From: Haemaphysalis longicornis
Lineage: Eukaryota > Arthropoda > Arachnida > Ixodida > Ixodidae
Assembly: GCA_013339765.2 (NCBI GenBank)
Contig: CM023453.1
Location: forward strand, 29,155,868 to 29,219,867
DNA: 64,000 nucleotides
Reading direction: 5' to 3'
In this document: one piece after another, positions 11,098-25,700 of the stretch
How the letters are laid out: every line of letters begins with the position of its first letter
Numbering within the stretch: position 1 is the stretch's first letter
The notes under the pieces: generated by a model
Told to the model about the DNA's origin: nothing
Database searches by the model: none
The model's input: the letters and a program-made list of their open reading frames with translations, nothing else
Program-made: the position numbers and the translations under genes

Positions 11098-14000
11098 GTA
11101 CGTACGACGGTGCCGTCCTCCTCATCGTGTATCTGTGAATGTGGCCGCCACTGTTCTAACGGCGAGCCAGTGGAACGTGATAGAAGCAGTGTAGATGTGG
11201 GTGGAACTGTTTTGCAAGGAAGGTCAGCGAATGGCAAGTCACCAGCCCTCCAGAATAAGTCGGGAAGGCTTGTGGCATGCCAGTATCCCGTTACATAACA
11301 GCTTGCATGAAATTAAAAAGAGGGCAGGTTCTCTGGGTGCTAGTCGACACCGAGGGCCTAAATTTGCTGAAATGTGAATTCAGCCATTGCGCTTACCTTT
11401 GCCAGGACACAGAGTGTTGTTAAACGCGAGGGGCACCTGTTGTGATCCTTGAGCTGGCCAGCGCATTCTTGGCTTCGCGCTTGCTGTGACTAGCATTGTT
11501 TGATTTTTCTTTTTCTCCTCCGCCTTCATTGCAGGTGTCTACTATCCCGGGGTTTTACCCGGATGGGAAAGTGGTTTCTTCAGCCCTGCGATAGCGCTGA
11601 CAAGGATAGGGGGTAAGGATTATTTTCTTATTTGATAAGTGTCGATGCAGGCCGAGCTTTGTGCACCGTCAAGCACAGTAATAATTACTTTCAGTCTTCA
11701 ATTTCTTGATTACAAAGCAAATTTTAAAGGGAACAAATAGATTAAATAACGACAGTGTAGCTTGTACTTGCGTCTCAAAGATGAGGAATATCATGCGAAA
11801 GCTTGACTTGGAATGATTTAACATGTTTTCTCTGACGAAAAATAAGCTTTTTCTTTTTTTTTCACTAAACTTGCCACCCTTTCAGTAAGAGGCTATTACG
11901 GTTTTCCAGGAAATGAAGCTTACATAATCTTACGTGGTCATGCTTCTGGAACGAAATGTTAGGAAAGTTTCCAGTAGAGGATGCCTTGTTGCAAACAGAT
12001 TTATTGCCAGACAACGTTTCTTTGGTTTCAGCATGTAAATTCGAATTAAAATTCTCGATGCTGGACTGTAAACTGGCAGTGCAAATTACTGAGCCTTTCT
12101 GAATTTTTTGTGGGCTTGTACAAGCTAGAGATCCAAATAGGGTCCTCAAATTTTTCAGACTGCCTTATAATTTAGATGTTTGTACTGGATCCCTGTCAAA
12201 ACATGATAGTGCTTTCTTCTCACATTATTTTTTCTACTGCTCGATTATTTGGACATTTTTATTCAGGTCTGAGAAATTATTCGTTGCTTGTGAATGCAAA
12301 GGGTGTTTGCTCTTCCCAGCAGAAGAGTGAAATCTGTTTTATCGGGATCGACACTCCCCTTTGTAAAAGCTACACTATTAGCATACCAAGTGGCTCATAG
12401 TTTGTGATGCTGCTTCTCTTGGGTTTCTGCCAACGTCAAAGTAAGACGTAATATGCTGCTTTTTGGCAGGGCCTGGAGAAATACTGAGATGAGACAGTCT
12501 GGGCACAGGGTAATAAAGTAGAACCACAGCTTGAATGATGGTCATGTTCACCGTACGCGATCACTTTGCCCGACTCAAAGAAAAAAAATTGTTCTGCCTT
12601 ATTTGTTTTATGGCTTGTGTTTTTCCCCTTTTAAAAACTAAATGGCCGTTTTCCGTTTCCTTCTTCTTTCCCGTGCAGGGGCTCCAGTGGGGCAACGCAG
12701 CTGACGTTTGCGTTCAACTTCTTTGTGCACGGTGATAGCACGGTGTGTGCCAGCGTCGATGTGCGGCAGCACCCGTCCATTCACCGCATCTGTAGGCAGC
12801 ATTTGCTGGCTGCGCAGTCTGCCAGCCAGAGCCCGTGTAAAGGTGAGCGCTTTGTTAGGGCTACACTGAGGCTACACTGGTACTGCTCAAGTGTATGTGG
12901 GGGGGAGCAGTGCTGACTGTTGGCTGGCATTGTTTGTGTCACTTTTGAGGCCCCGGTGTTGCCCTTCCTGAACATTTTCGTGTCGGCAGCAATGCGAGCG
13001 AGCGTGTGCCTGGACACCAGTTGAAACTGCGCTAGCTAGCACTTTCAGGAAGACGGTTGTTCATTATGTTTAACACGTTAAGCAATACACTCCTAAGAAG
13101 AAAAAAAAGCAAGGTGTAGCACACAAGGAGCGATAAGCCTCGTTTCTCAAATGCATATCCTTACGCAACTTTGCTTGGCCCATTTCCACGAAGCGCTATT
13201 AGAGGAAGGCTGTGTGCTTGAATAGCCTGCAAGATTGGCAAGTCCCTATTTTTTTATGGCCCGTGGTCAGTTGTCAGGGCGTAATGAGGCGACCAGCAAA
13301 CATGGCTGGGCTTCCGTGTCCTAATGCTCGCAAATGTTATCCACCTGAGCTGCTCAGTTGTTCTGCTTCAGTGCATGGTGTCCACAGTTGCATCAGCAGG
13401 TCGGAGTCCTGAATGGACCTTCTTTCAAGCTGACAAGTGGTCTTGTGAGTGGGCAGGCAGGAATCCTAGCTGCACTGCTCAGGCTGTAAATACAAACCAT
13501 GCTTTGGTAAGGGCCTGTTTCCTTCTCTCTCTCTCTTTCTTCCACTCTGAAAGGGCACTGTGTAAGCACGCTGCTTGGTTAAATGTTTGCAAAGGTTGTG
13601 CTATGTGAGTTGTGGCAGTTTCCCCAGGCTCGTTGCGTGCTAAATAGTGCTTTTTGTTTGACCATTGCACTTCCAAATAAGTCCTTTAGTAAAAGGCCAT
13701 AGTAAGGCAGTGTGTCATTTGGGTAGATTGGGTGCATGCAGCTGTGTGCAAACGTTGTCCCTCACAGGTTGCCACTTTTCTATTGAAGCATCATCATTTA
13801 TTCTTTACTGCCACAGTTGTTACTGCTGTAGTGTGATGAACCTGCTCTGACTGTTGTTGTCCTCCCCGCTTCTTTGTGCGCCTGCGAGCAGTAATCCTGG
13901 GACCCTTTGGCCTGGCTGGCGTCCTGACGGGCCAGGGTTTCAAGGAGACGGATGTGGCCACCCAGGGCCTTTTAGCGGAGTGGCACCAGTTCTACCCCTT

Positions 14001-17000
14001 ACCCCTCCTCCTCAACTCCCACCAGAGGGGCGATGCGACCCCCTCGGGTGGAGACGAGGAACCCCTGCCCCTGGCCCTTGAGGTCCTGGTTGGTGAGTGT
14101 CGTTGTTCAGGAGTAATGTGTTTCTACAGACCGTATGAAGGAAGGCAGAATTGACGTGAAGCCAGCTCGAGTGCGCGGGAGGCTTTGGTGCCAGCTTTTG
14201 TACAGCTTGTTGCCTAGCTGAGGGCTGAAGATTGATTGAACTTTATTAAACTGACTCATTTCCTCTTTACTAAATTGATTCCCCTCTCCCCCCCCCCCCA
14301 TTTTTTAGTGGCACTTGTGTAAGTAAACGCAGTCACCAGGGTATTTGAAAGAGCATTCGCTGTGAGTAGATGCTATTCTAAGAACCTAATTGTTCTACCC
14401 ACTGTTCATCGGCTCTGCGTTGTCACATGCACATTTATAAACTTGTTTGCACATTCGGTGCGTAGTCAGTAGATTTGCAGGGCTTTGAGGCAGTTGTATC
14501 TAGTGTATTCCTGTATATGTAGGGCTATTTTAGATTTTTTGTATGTGCTAATGTGTGTGTGTGTGTGCCTTACCTTGGCCTTTTCCCAGCACAAATACTT
14601 TTCATCATAGAGTGGGTTTGGAAAATCCCAGTGTAGCTGCAACTTCTTTTCTTTAGTGTATGTTTTGTTCATATGTTCCCCTTGAGAACTTGGGGTCATC
14701 ACATGAGCCCTAAATTATTGAGGTTTGAAATGTGGGCATTGAATGAGGGTTCTGATTCCCTGGACGTGCTTTGTCACAGGTGGTGTCAAGTTACGGTACC
14801 CTTCGGCCTATGTGTTTGTGGTCGAAACGGATGAAGTGGTGCCGGGTCAGCGCTCGGATTCGCCTCCGGGTGCGACTCCGGCGACGCCAGCTGCACCACC
14901 GCCGCCCCCAGGCGGTCCCTACGGTGCACTAGTGACTCACAGTGGTGCTCCTGCGCGACCGCCGGGCTTCCCCATGGGTGCCAAGCCGGGCCTCCCGCCC
15001 GGTCTGACCGCCGTCCTGACGCCCCCGACGTCGCCGTGTGAACCGGGTTACTTGCACGGTGCTGTGGGGGTGAGGGGAGGTGGTGGTGCCGGTGGTGGGA
15101 GTGGGGGTTGTGCTACGGGCGGTGCTGTGCAGTCCTCGGTGCGGGGGGCGTCACGGTGGGGGTCCGACTCCCCGGCTGAGACCGTGGGCAGCGGTCCCCA
15201 AGCGGCATCCACGACGGCCCTGGTGGCCCAGAAGACCAAGGTGGCCACGTGGCAGGACTCCCTGCTGGCCAGGGTGTGCGACGACGAGGCCGGTGGCGGC
15301 GGCGGCGGCTGGGACTTCTGCGACCCCTGCGGCCAGACGCACTGCTTCTGCTTTCGGTGCGTACACTCTTCCCGCACATTTTGTATTTGTTTGGCATGCC
15401 CTCCATCTCTCTCTCTCTCTCTCTGCATTTGTGTGCTGCTTGGCTGTATACTGCTCAAAGTTTTTTACTTGCTTTCTCTAGTGTATGTGTACGTGTGTTG
15501 TCCACTGTTTGAGTGTGCATTGGTGTTTAACCCTTTCAGTCACGAATTATTATATTCACTGCAGAAAAATTCCATACTTGGAGGTTTAGCAGTGTCAAGT
15601 GTCTAGAGGTAAGAAAAAAAAAGTTCAGTCTCTCTAGAATACTTATTACGCAAATGGCGTCGTGTCCTCATACGGAGACACCATTACTCAATCCCTATAA
15701 AAAATTACCCTATAAAAAATAATAAATATCCTGAGGCAGTTTACAAACAAGGAGGTGAAGTAATAATTTCTGCACATGAAAGAGGTGTTTTTAGCCTTTA
15801 TAAATGATTTACGCCGCAGTAGAAGAGAACTTAGGACGGCAACACACCGGAGCTCCGACAAAACTTGGTGGCGTCCATTTTGAAACGATGTTTATGAGTG
15901 CGGTTCCGCCATTCCCCACCACATGGTGCTACATTTCACTTCTGTAGGTTTTGAACATCAGCTGCACCGCTCTGCAGCATGAACTCTTGTTTTCTAGAGG
16001 AAAACGACGAAGAGAGTCGCGTCTCCACATGGAGACACGGTGACTGAACGGGTTAAACACTTCGTGAATCCTTTTTTTTAGGGGTTGCTTTTTAATATTT
16101 GTATGAAATTCCAGTTTGTCGCAGCTTTATGAGTATCGTACGCAAAATAGACACCAGCAGTAATTCCATGCTGGCATGCGCCACCAAAAACTGACTTGAG
16201 TTACTATAATTGGGGAGGCGCGTGTCTCGTGGCAGCAGTTTTGAAGTGACCGGGACAGCCGGGTGGACCCGCCAGACATGTTTAGGCTGCGCCGCGCACA
16301 CTGTGCTGGTCCGCAGCTGCGTCGGGTACCTGTGGCTTGCGCGGCATGTTTTCACTCGCAAGAAATGCTCCATGCTGTTCACGCTTAAAGGAAACTGCAC
16401 TCAAATTTTTCTTTGTCCAAATAAGTAGTCTATGCTCTTAAAATCACCATGGCGAGATCCTTAGCTTCGTAATCACAGAGAGCGCTAGCTACCGCCGTTC
16501 AAAGTACCTCCGAGCAGTCGATGTTTGCACCTGGCGGAGACTCGCCAAAACAAGTTCAAAGAGGCCTGTGACGGAGGTTGGGGAACCTGTCCCGTGAAGC
16601 TCGCGCTTCTCTGGCGACTTGCAAGGCGCTCCGCCAGGCGCAGGGATGCGTTCGCCCGGGGTTTCTCTGCTTCACCAGCGCGCTGTACCGCCGTCGCCAT
16701 CACGTTTAAACTAACCGCATAGGCAGTAATATCCACCATTTTTTTCAATGCAAAAAAAAAAAAAAAAAGATTAGAAGCCTACTAACTATTCACGCGCTTG
16801 CGAACGTCTTGGAGTTAGCAAAACTTTTTTTCTTGAAAATACTATTTTTACTCGAAAAAAATAGCGCAGAACGAGCACTTGCTTTACATTTGTCATTCCT
16901 ATTGCATTTACCACAGAAAAAAAAAGATATTTTATAAATTCTTGACCACTTGCACTTCCGCGTCCAGTATTGGCCATATTTGGGCTGGCCCAACGCCACT

Positions 17001-19744
17001 CAATCCTTTAGACCTTTCCAAAAGTTTGACGACCTAAATAGAGTTGTACACGCAGCTATAAAGATTTGTGCGACTTTTGCCTCACTCGCTAAGTGAACCA
17101 AATTCAGCCTTTTTCGTAGTAACAAATTACATCCGCACAAATATCGGCCGTCGTCTTTGCGAAGTGCGAAAACTAATGAAACTGCTCCTCTCCTAAATAA
17201 TAGATTAGATTTTTGTTCAATTCCCAAGTGAAGTATTTACTTTGAGCGTTAGATTTAGTTTATTTGAAAGTAAAATGTTTTCAACAGCACCTGCCTCTGC
17301 TTAAAGTAGAAAACAGCGGTAGATAGGAAATGTTTTCGTTCTTTAGTGCATCATTTAGCTGTGGAAGCTGGCTTATAGTTTCAGACCACTTTTATAATTC
17401 GATTCTCAATGTGCAGCAAGGCGAAAAATACTGGGCCGATATTCATGAAGCTGTTTGAACGTAATGTATAGTAGAAATAGTGATTGATCGCCGCCCGCGT
17501 GCGGTTTGTTCCCTCCAAAGAATCGGCTATAACGAAAGCTGCTTTTTGAAATCGTACGGGCAAGCAGCTTTGTAAATCAGGGTCTGCTTTACTTGCAACG
17601 CCAAAAATTGCTACTCGGGCAGTTATTATGATGGAAAAAAATTATTGTCGGGCGGTCCACTTCATCTCGACTGATAGCAACGGGATGCCGGAATTGCGCC
17701 TAACTCCATTATCATGGGCAAACGTTAGTGGAAGTTCTTCTGTGTAAATAACAAAGCGAAACGCGGCACTACCACGCGCATTTAAAGGCGGCTCTGAGCG
17801 GCCGCAGGGTTGGCGCGGCCGCTTCCGTTCCATCACGTACGTCACGTCCAGCCGCCGCTATGGCAGCCTTTTCTATTCAGTTTCGGTTCCGAAAACGCCA
17901 ATGTCGCGAGCCATTTGTGTTGCGCGCGTTGATTTTTTCAGCGCAGTATTTTGCATTTCACACCTTTTTTATATGTACTATTTGACATTTTTACGTTGTC
18001 AAAAATTTCAGTGCAGTTGGCCTTTAAGGGAAGAGCCTACTTGGTACAGGAAAATAAAATTGGTGTTTCTACACGACTAAGGACTGCCCCCTCATTATGA
18101 ACAGGGCCGTTATGTCAGCTGTATCTAGGAATCCATGTGCTAATTGTCTAGTGTTCAAACCCGGTGTCCTGCTTTATGGGGGTGCACGAGGGGAATGGTA
18201 CATGTTGGATCAGGCTGGCATCTGTTTGCTGCCACTTTGCTGCAGCTGAAGTTGTAAGCCGCCCCCCTGTGGTGCCCAGGCAAACCTGTTCCTTTAGGAT
18301 TACTTTTGACTATTGCACGTTAACAGCGTTTCCTCACATGGTCAAAATGTTGCTTTCAAATTGTATTGTCACCCGAATCATCTTTGCTGAAATAACATGA
18401 CACATTGCCATGCCGAAAAGGCATGAGTCGTTCCATCGAAGTTCTGTGGCAGCCTGCAGCAAAGTGGATGGGTGCGAAAGGATCTATGAGAAAGCCTAAC
18501 TGTAAAAAAGATTGGCCTGGCGCATGCTCTGTGGATGTAGAGAGCCACTCCCGCATGTATCGTATGCTCACTGCATTCTTTTTGACGAAGATAGCGTTTC
18601 TTGAGATACCTAAATGGGGAAATGTTTGTCTGTCACTCTGTCTGTCTGTTCTGTCACTCAATTTATCTACTTGCCGCCGAAAAAATTGGCGCCCATCTGT
18701 TTGCTTCACTGCAATAGAGCTGCTGCCATGGCTCATATGAACCAATATTATTCAGCGCAAAGAATACCTCAGGCATATCTGAGGCAGAATTAAGTACGTA
18801 AGTGAAAGTACCAGCATTCTTCTGATTAACAGTACACGTTGGAAGGGTTTTTACGATACCAAAAGGAGGGAGGGGGGGGGGGGGAGACTCCCAAATACAC
18901 CAAGCACTTATGAATTTCAAATGCAAAGAGCATTAAATTAAACGCCCCTAAATGCTCCTTAAAGTTTTGCAGCGCGAGTAATTGCAGCGGTTGCACCGCT
19001 ATGCAAAGTCAGTGGGGCGCATTCTTGATGGGCCACGGAACACCGCACTCACAGCTGCAACTCTCCACTGTCGGCGTGGCTTTGCGCAGGCTCCAAGCAT
19101 TGCTTAGCAATGCAGTCTACGGTGTTAAAGTGAGGACTGATAAAAATGCACTGTTCCGAGAGATGCCACGCAAGCAGTGCAAACACTACGGTGAAGTTTA
19201 ATGGAATTCAACATATTGTTACGTGGCAGCAGGATGAAGGTGACACTGTGTTTACAAGGCAGCCATAAGAGCTCGCGTAGGCTGCACTCCCACACCCAGC
19301 TGCTCCTTGGTCAATAGTTGGGACCACTTTACTGACCACTTTGTCATCACATTGTGACGGTATCTTTATTACATTCTTTATGGGGGAAGTAGAGGGAGTT
19401 ACATGTCAGGGGCGGTAGCCTTTGCAATCTTTCAACATTTGCCGCAAAACAAGCAGATATGTGTCTTTTCTTATTAATAGTAATAATAATAATAGTAATA
19501 ATAATCAATCAACCAATCAATCATGTTTATTTACGTTCCCAGGAACAGCCCATGACCTGAGTGCTGGTGCACGGATAGTGATACAAATACAAAATACAAG
19601 AAACATGTTATAAGAAACAAACATACGACAACCACACACAAACTCAAGTGGGGTAAATGAGATAAATAAAACACGGGATAAGTGAAAGATGGGTGCAGGT
19701 AAAAAAAAAGAGACACTTTGTGAAACTAGTAATAATAATAATTC

Positions 19745-19798
<54 letters not shown>

Positions 19799-22700
19799 GT
19801 CTTGTCAACTTGATGACTAGGGCATTTCTGTGAGTTTCGAGACCTTATTTGCTTAGAAACCAGCTTGCTTACTCCCATCGCCTTTTTGCCCAACACATGT
19901 AACAGTTTATCACTAAGCTCCTTTTGTGTGCATGTGTTCACAACAGATGTTAGCACAATCGCAGAGCCAAAGTAATAGTTGGAGACGACCCATTGTGTCT
20001 GCCCCGCTTACGTGCAGCTTAATAATTCAACGCTGCAGACAAGAAACAAGACAAAAAATGTGTTTGGGGTCTGAGTTCTGGAAGTTGAAGTTACTCATGG
20101 TTTTGTTTATTTTGTTTGAACATCACTTCATCTATTGAAGCACATAAGCATCTACGGTTAGCGGGGAGGAAGCAAATGATTGCACCGAAATACAGGGTGG
20201 CATTTTCTCCAACATACAGAGCGTAAGTCAGGCGGAACACTTTTTTTTGTTTATTTAAATGATGCTTGCAGAACTTCACTCCTTCAGTGTGGTGCACTGA
20301 AGTAAATGCAAATGGTGAATATCGAAGAGAGTTGGAAAAAGCAGGTAGATAAAGAAGGAAAAAAGTAATATCGGCATGGAGGAGGAGAAGGGAGACACGT
20401 TTATTGAGCAAACGGCGAGTCTTTAAGCCGTCACTCGTTGAGAGAGGCCTCTCTCTCCTCAGACCAGGAAGCATATATGCAAACCATAGCTAACACAGTC
20501 AGCCATCGTTTGAGATGCCTATGGGGGTTATATCACAGCAGAAACTAGCCTAAAGCTAAAATAAAAACCATCCTAAGTAAAATAAGGAACAGAAAAAATG
20601 AACCTAAACGGACCAAAGAGCCCCAATTGTAGGCTCCAAAACGTGGGGACCGCTTTTAATAAACGCCCGTGGTTGGTGCATTTGCCTCTTCCCCAAGTTT
20701 CACCCAACCAGGCAGAGTTCTGTCAAAGCTGTTCACATTAAAAAGAAAATAACGTTCGAATATGCTTACTGTAGCCAGCCAGCCTTATACTTATACTTAT
20801 ATCAACTTATATCAACAGCCTAAACCTACCTAAATGTACAGAACCATCCAAGTTTAAAAAAGAATGCAAGCCAAATCCCACCTTACACTGATAATGCCAT
20901 AATGTAAACAAATATTCAACGAAAGTCACCCAAACTAACATAAAAGAGGCAAAACCACTAAAACATACAAGAAACAGAGCTTTGCGCTGCTGAGCACGAT
21001 GTCGCGGGTTCGATTCCCGGCCGCGGCGCGGCCGCTTTTCTGATGGAGGCGAAAAGCAAAAACGTCCGTGTGTGCGAGATTTCGGCGCACGTTAAAGATC
21101 CCCAGGTGGTCAAAATTAATCCGGAGCCCTCCACTACGGCGCGCCTCATCGCCTGCGTTGCGTCGGCGCGTTAAACCCCACAAATAAAAAAGAAACAGTA
21201 GCTGAAGCTGACCTAAGGGAACAAGACTACCCGAAATCTCATTTATAACACACAAAGGGGTCGTAATAGGTTATGCACATGATAAGAAATATCATGCGCA
21301 TCATCTTTCAGTTATAGCAACCATCTAAAAGAATGAACTGCCCTCATGGGATTCGAACTCAACTTCACAAATTTGCTATCCAGAACCAGAACCATTGCAC
21401 TATGCTATGAAGCCAGGCAGTCCAGCTGGGATAAGCAGAGCATCAGAAACACATGGATATATGTTCAAACATGCCCCTAGATGGCGCAATGTGTCACTTG
21501 GCTGTGCTCACTTGGAAATGTCTGTACGCAGTTCAGGAAGTCCTTGGCTGTGGCAGCTTCCTGTGCCTGATCCTCTAAGCAGGAGCTGGTCTGCCGAAAT
21601 TATTTTAATTTTATTTGTTTAAAACAATTGCACAACCACCCAGGAGTGTATATGCACGCTTTGGGTGTGTCGGTGAAATGGACTGCTTGAGCCTAAATGG
21701 CCCAACCACATGGGCAGTAATATCGACGTGCTCCTGCATAGATGTACCATAGAGTGCGCAAACGGGTGTGCTATGTCTAAAAGCAAATGCATTGCTATGT
21801 GACACTGAGGTTGGTTTGCTCAGCGCCCACTGCACCTAGGTATGCTATGCTTGATATCCGTGCACTGCACCTGCACGCAGCGCGCGCTGAAACCAATTAT
21901 GTCCGTGTCCGTGGGGTTGACCGAGAAGTTGATAGCGACAACAGGGCTTGGTAGATTCCATGAATGTTTCTTCACAGGCTGACAGGGGGTTGTCATGTAA
22001 AAAAAAAAAAGAATGCAGTCCTGGTTTTATTCTTCTGCATTCGTATGCAATTTAATGGTCACACTGGTAAAAGGAAGCTTCTGTTGACAATGGCGTTAGG
22101 CCTAGGCCATACAGCGGGTGTTGTGGTGACAGCCACTGCTGTGGGGCTGCTTGCTCTCACCGGCGTAGTGCACAGCAGCGCGTACTTCTACTTGGGTGTA
22201 CATCTATGCATGAGAGCGTCGTCATTACATGTCCATGTGGTTGTGCCTTTAGACACCCACATTGGAGAGCTCATGCGAGTCACATTGATTGATTGTAGGG
22301 TTTAACGTGCCGACGCTACACAGGCGATGAGGTGCGCCATAGTGGAGGGCTCTGGATTGATTTTGACAGCCTGGGGATCTTTAAGGTGCGCCGAAATCTC
22401 GAACACACGGGCGTTTTTGCTTTTCGCCATTGGAAAAGCGGGCGCCGTGGCCGGGGATCAAGCCCACGTCCTTGTGCTCAGCAGCACAGCGCCTTAGCCA
22501 CTGAGCAAGCGAGCCACATGCTAGTGGTACTCTGGGGCATGTTGCTGGAGCATGTATCCTTTTCTGTGGGTGCTTGTATTTCTGTCTTGGTAGTGGGGGG
22601 CGTGTGTCCATTTTGCTGGTGCGGGTGGGCATCTGACTTGCACCCTTACGTTCCCCCTCACAGCTGCAACCGTAGCAGCAGTCGTCCCAGTGTGACAACC

Positions 22701-25700
22701 CCAGCATCGGTGGCTGGGAGCCTGGCCAGCCGGGGCCCTTCCCCGAGCCCCTCGGCCGGTTCCAAGAAAGCTGGCGCCGACAAGAGCCCCGCGCACTCGT
22801 CCCTGGCTGCCCTGACGAAACCCGGGCGCAACAGCTCTGCAGGCAGCAGCGCCCCTTCCACGCCATTCCACCGGCGCAGCCCAGTGCCAGGGGTGAGCTG
22901 CTCGCTTGATGACCAGATAGTTCTCCTAGAGTGCGGTGAGAATGCATGGTTTGGCAGCAAGGAATTTCTTCATGTGTATGTCTCGAAGCATTGTCATTGT
23001 TGTCACTGTGACAAGCTGCTCACTAATCTTAGCCCTTTTGATGCCCAGTGTTGCTCAGGAGCAACAACTCAAACAATATTTTTTCCCTCACACTTTGTGG
23101 TTTTTTTCGACAGTTAACACCATCTATCAACAGGCAAAGAATCTCGGGCCTTCAAAAACGAAAGAAAGAAAGGCAGCACGTACTTCTGTGTGCTAAAAAA
23201 AAATTGTTTACACGTGTCAACTCGCACCGAGCCCGCGTGGCTCAATGGGCAAGTGAGAGGTAACCGCCGAAATTGTGCAATTTCGTTGTTATTACAAATG
23301 ATAGCTATACCAACTTTACGTTATTGTCTTCACTTGAACCGTAAATCATGGTGATCAAAGTGGCTTTCTTGTTCACGTGATATATGGCCAGCCAGTGCCC
23401 AGTGTTTCCCAGTGTCCAGTGTGTGCTAGTGTCCGTCCTAATGAACCAAATGTTTTTCTGACTTCATATTTCTGATGCCAGAAGTCCTTCTAGATCATAA
23501 AAATTTTCTCACTTGCTTAATCAAAACAATAAAGTTTTGATCACCAAAGGGTTAAAGACTGGGACTGAATCACGATCCTCATGTTAAAACTCTGATGGTT
23601 CAGAGGTGGAATGAGATTTGATGAGTGGAATTGTGACGCTGTCCTCACGAGGATGGTAATATGTCATCCACCCCTCGCTTAGTGGGGTTTCTGTTTGAGT
23701 GTGTTGTGTGTGAGGACACCTATCACCTGCCATTGTATTCAACACACTAACCAGCTCCTCCGAAAAAAAAAAAAAAAGAATCAGCACTGAAATCTAATGA
23801 CACCTTTTGTGTCCTCATCAGTTGTAGCTATTTAAGTGTGACGAACATCCTGTGTGAAATAAAGCTTGCGACGGGCAGGCGATAGAGAACAAACCACAGC
23901 AAAATTGACCACCAACTGAACCAAATGAACCAGTTGTAACGAATTGGTTAAAATGGCCTTTAGCTTTCCTGTGGTTCATTTTGCTCTGCCCCCCAACTAT
24001 GAACCTATTAGCAGGCCAAGAGTTGAATCTGCTTCCATTTTGAGATCAATGCCACGATGTGTACAGCTGTTCCACCTCATGCTTCTGTTTCTCCCCCGCA
24101 GGTGGACTACGAGGGTGCGGTGGCCCTGGTGTCCAGGGCGGTGAGCAGCGGGGGTGGCTTGCCCCAGCTGTCCCACCAGGCGGCTGCGGGTGGCCCTCCC
24201 CCGTCGGTGGGCTCGTGCTCCCACCCGGGCACGCCCTTGCTGCTCAGCGAGGGACCTGCCTCCCAGGCGTCACAGGCGGACCCTGCCATGCCCACCCTGT
24301 CCCCGCACCCACCACCCAGGGACGAGCCTCGGCCCTCTCCGGCTCCGGGCGCGAGCCCCGCCCCGCCCTCGGCGGGAGGAGGGGCCGACGCAGCCAAGGA
24401 ACGCCAGCTTGGGGAGCAGGTACTCTTCTTGGCACTTCCGTGTCCTTGCTTTCAAAATTCAGGCAGCTTCTGTCCCCCTTAACGTATAACGTTTGCCATG
24501 CACGTGAACAGGGGGCTGTACAAACCGACTGGTTTAAAATGTCGCGAACCGTGACAAAGAGGCTGACGAGGTCCTGCTGCCCACGAGAAAAAGCTGTTCC
24601 GTGTTTTCCGACACCGTCAATACTTTGCTGCTGAGAAGTTTTTTAAGCATTTCCGGTGCTTGAAAAGGGGGAACAGCAGGGTTAATTGTTGAAATGGCGA
24701 GGCTGCGTGAAACATGACAACGATGCCCCACGCAGCTGCTGTCCCCTTCATCTATGCTGGAGGTGAAGCCGCCCCTGGAGGCACCCCCGTCTTGTTCCCC
24801 GGGTGGCACGTCCCACCCCTGGGGTGGGCCCGGGTCGGTTCCCTCCTCGTCGGCGGCCACCCCGGTGGCGGCCTCCGCCGTGCACGCCCCGCCCTCGGTG
24901 GGTGCCGAGGAGATGCCCGGCACCCCCCTGGCTGTGGTTCCCGGTGGCCCCGCCTCCCTCCCGCCTGGTACACCCCTCGGGGGAGGAGGTGGGCCCCCCG
25001 GCACCCCTGCCCCGCAGCTGCAAGGACCCCCGGCGACTCCGGGTCCTCCCACCACCGCCACACAGCAGCAGCAGGTGGGCTCGATGAGAGTAGTCTGTTC
25101 TAGCACTACGGGCATTCTAATTTAGCACGACTGGGCAGCTGCACTGTAATACCTGAATAGGGGCAACCTTTATACGAAGCACTGTCCAATTTTGAGACTT
25201 GGGAAAGAGGGAGTAGCAGCGTGCTACTGGAGCACATTGTAAATTGGTATTCTGCTGTCACACTTCACTCGGTTGGGCACATCAGCTGAGTGCTCTCCTT
25301 ATTAGGCTCAGTGTCACTGTCCTCGCAGAGCCACTTGCCACTCTTTCTTTGAAGAACTGTGAGAGTGTTCAGTCTCGGTCACTAAAACCTTACTCAAAAT
25401 GGCTTTACAGAAGTTATGTACTGCATACTACATTTTAATATTTATGTTGGTTTTCTGCTAGGGTAGCTGTAACTTATCAGTTTTCTCAAGGTACCCCCCC
25501 CCTCCTTTTTTTGTCAGTTGCGTTGAGTGGCACGTGGCAAACTTTACTACAGCTCGCATGAGTAATTAAACAATTTTTCGAATTTATTCTGTGCCTGTAG
25601 GTTTAACCTTGTATATTTGTTGGCTCATGCTGCGCACCTTTGTTTCGGTAATGGTGCCTTGCATTTAAAGGGACACTGAAGTGATTTGTAAACATTGCAA

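Noticed and set aside
14743..14779. Extension of exon 5 upstream to the in-frame ATG-like codon
   Set aside because: The cacag acceptor at 14779 and the phase from exon 4 place the border at 14780; the upstream residues have no MED13 match.
22440..22508. A second tRNA gene candidate
   Set aside because: Same reason: it is the head of a SINE with an 11-bp duplication.
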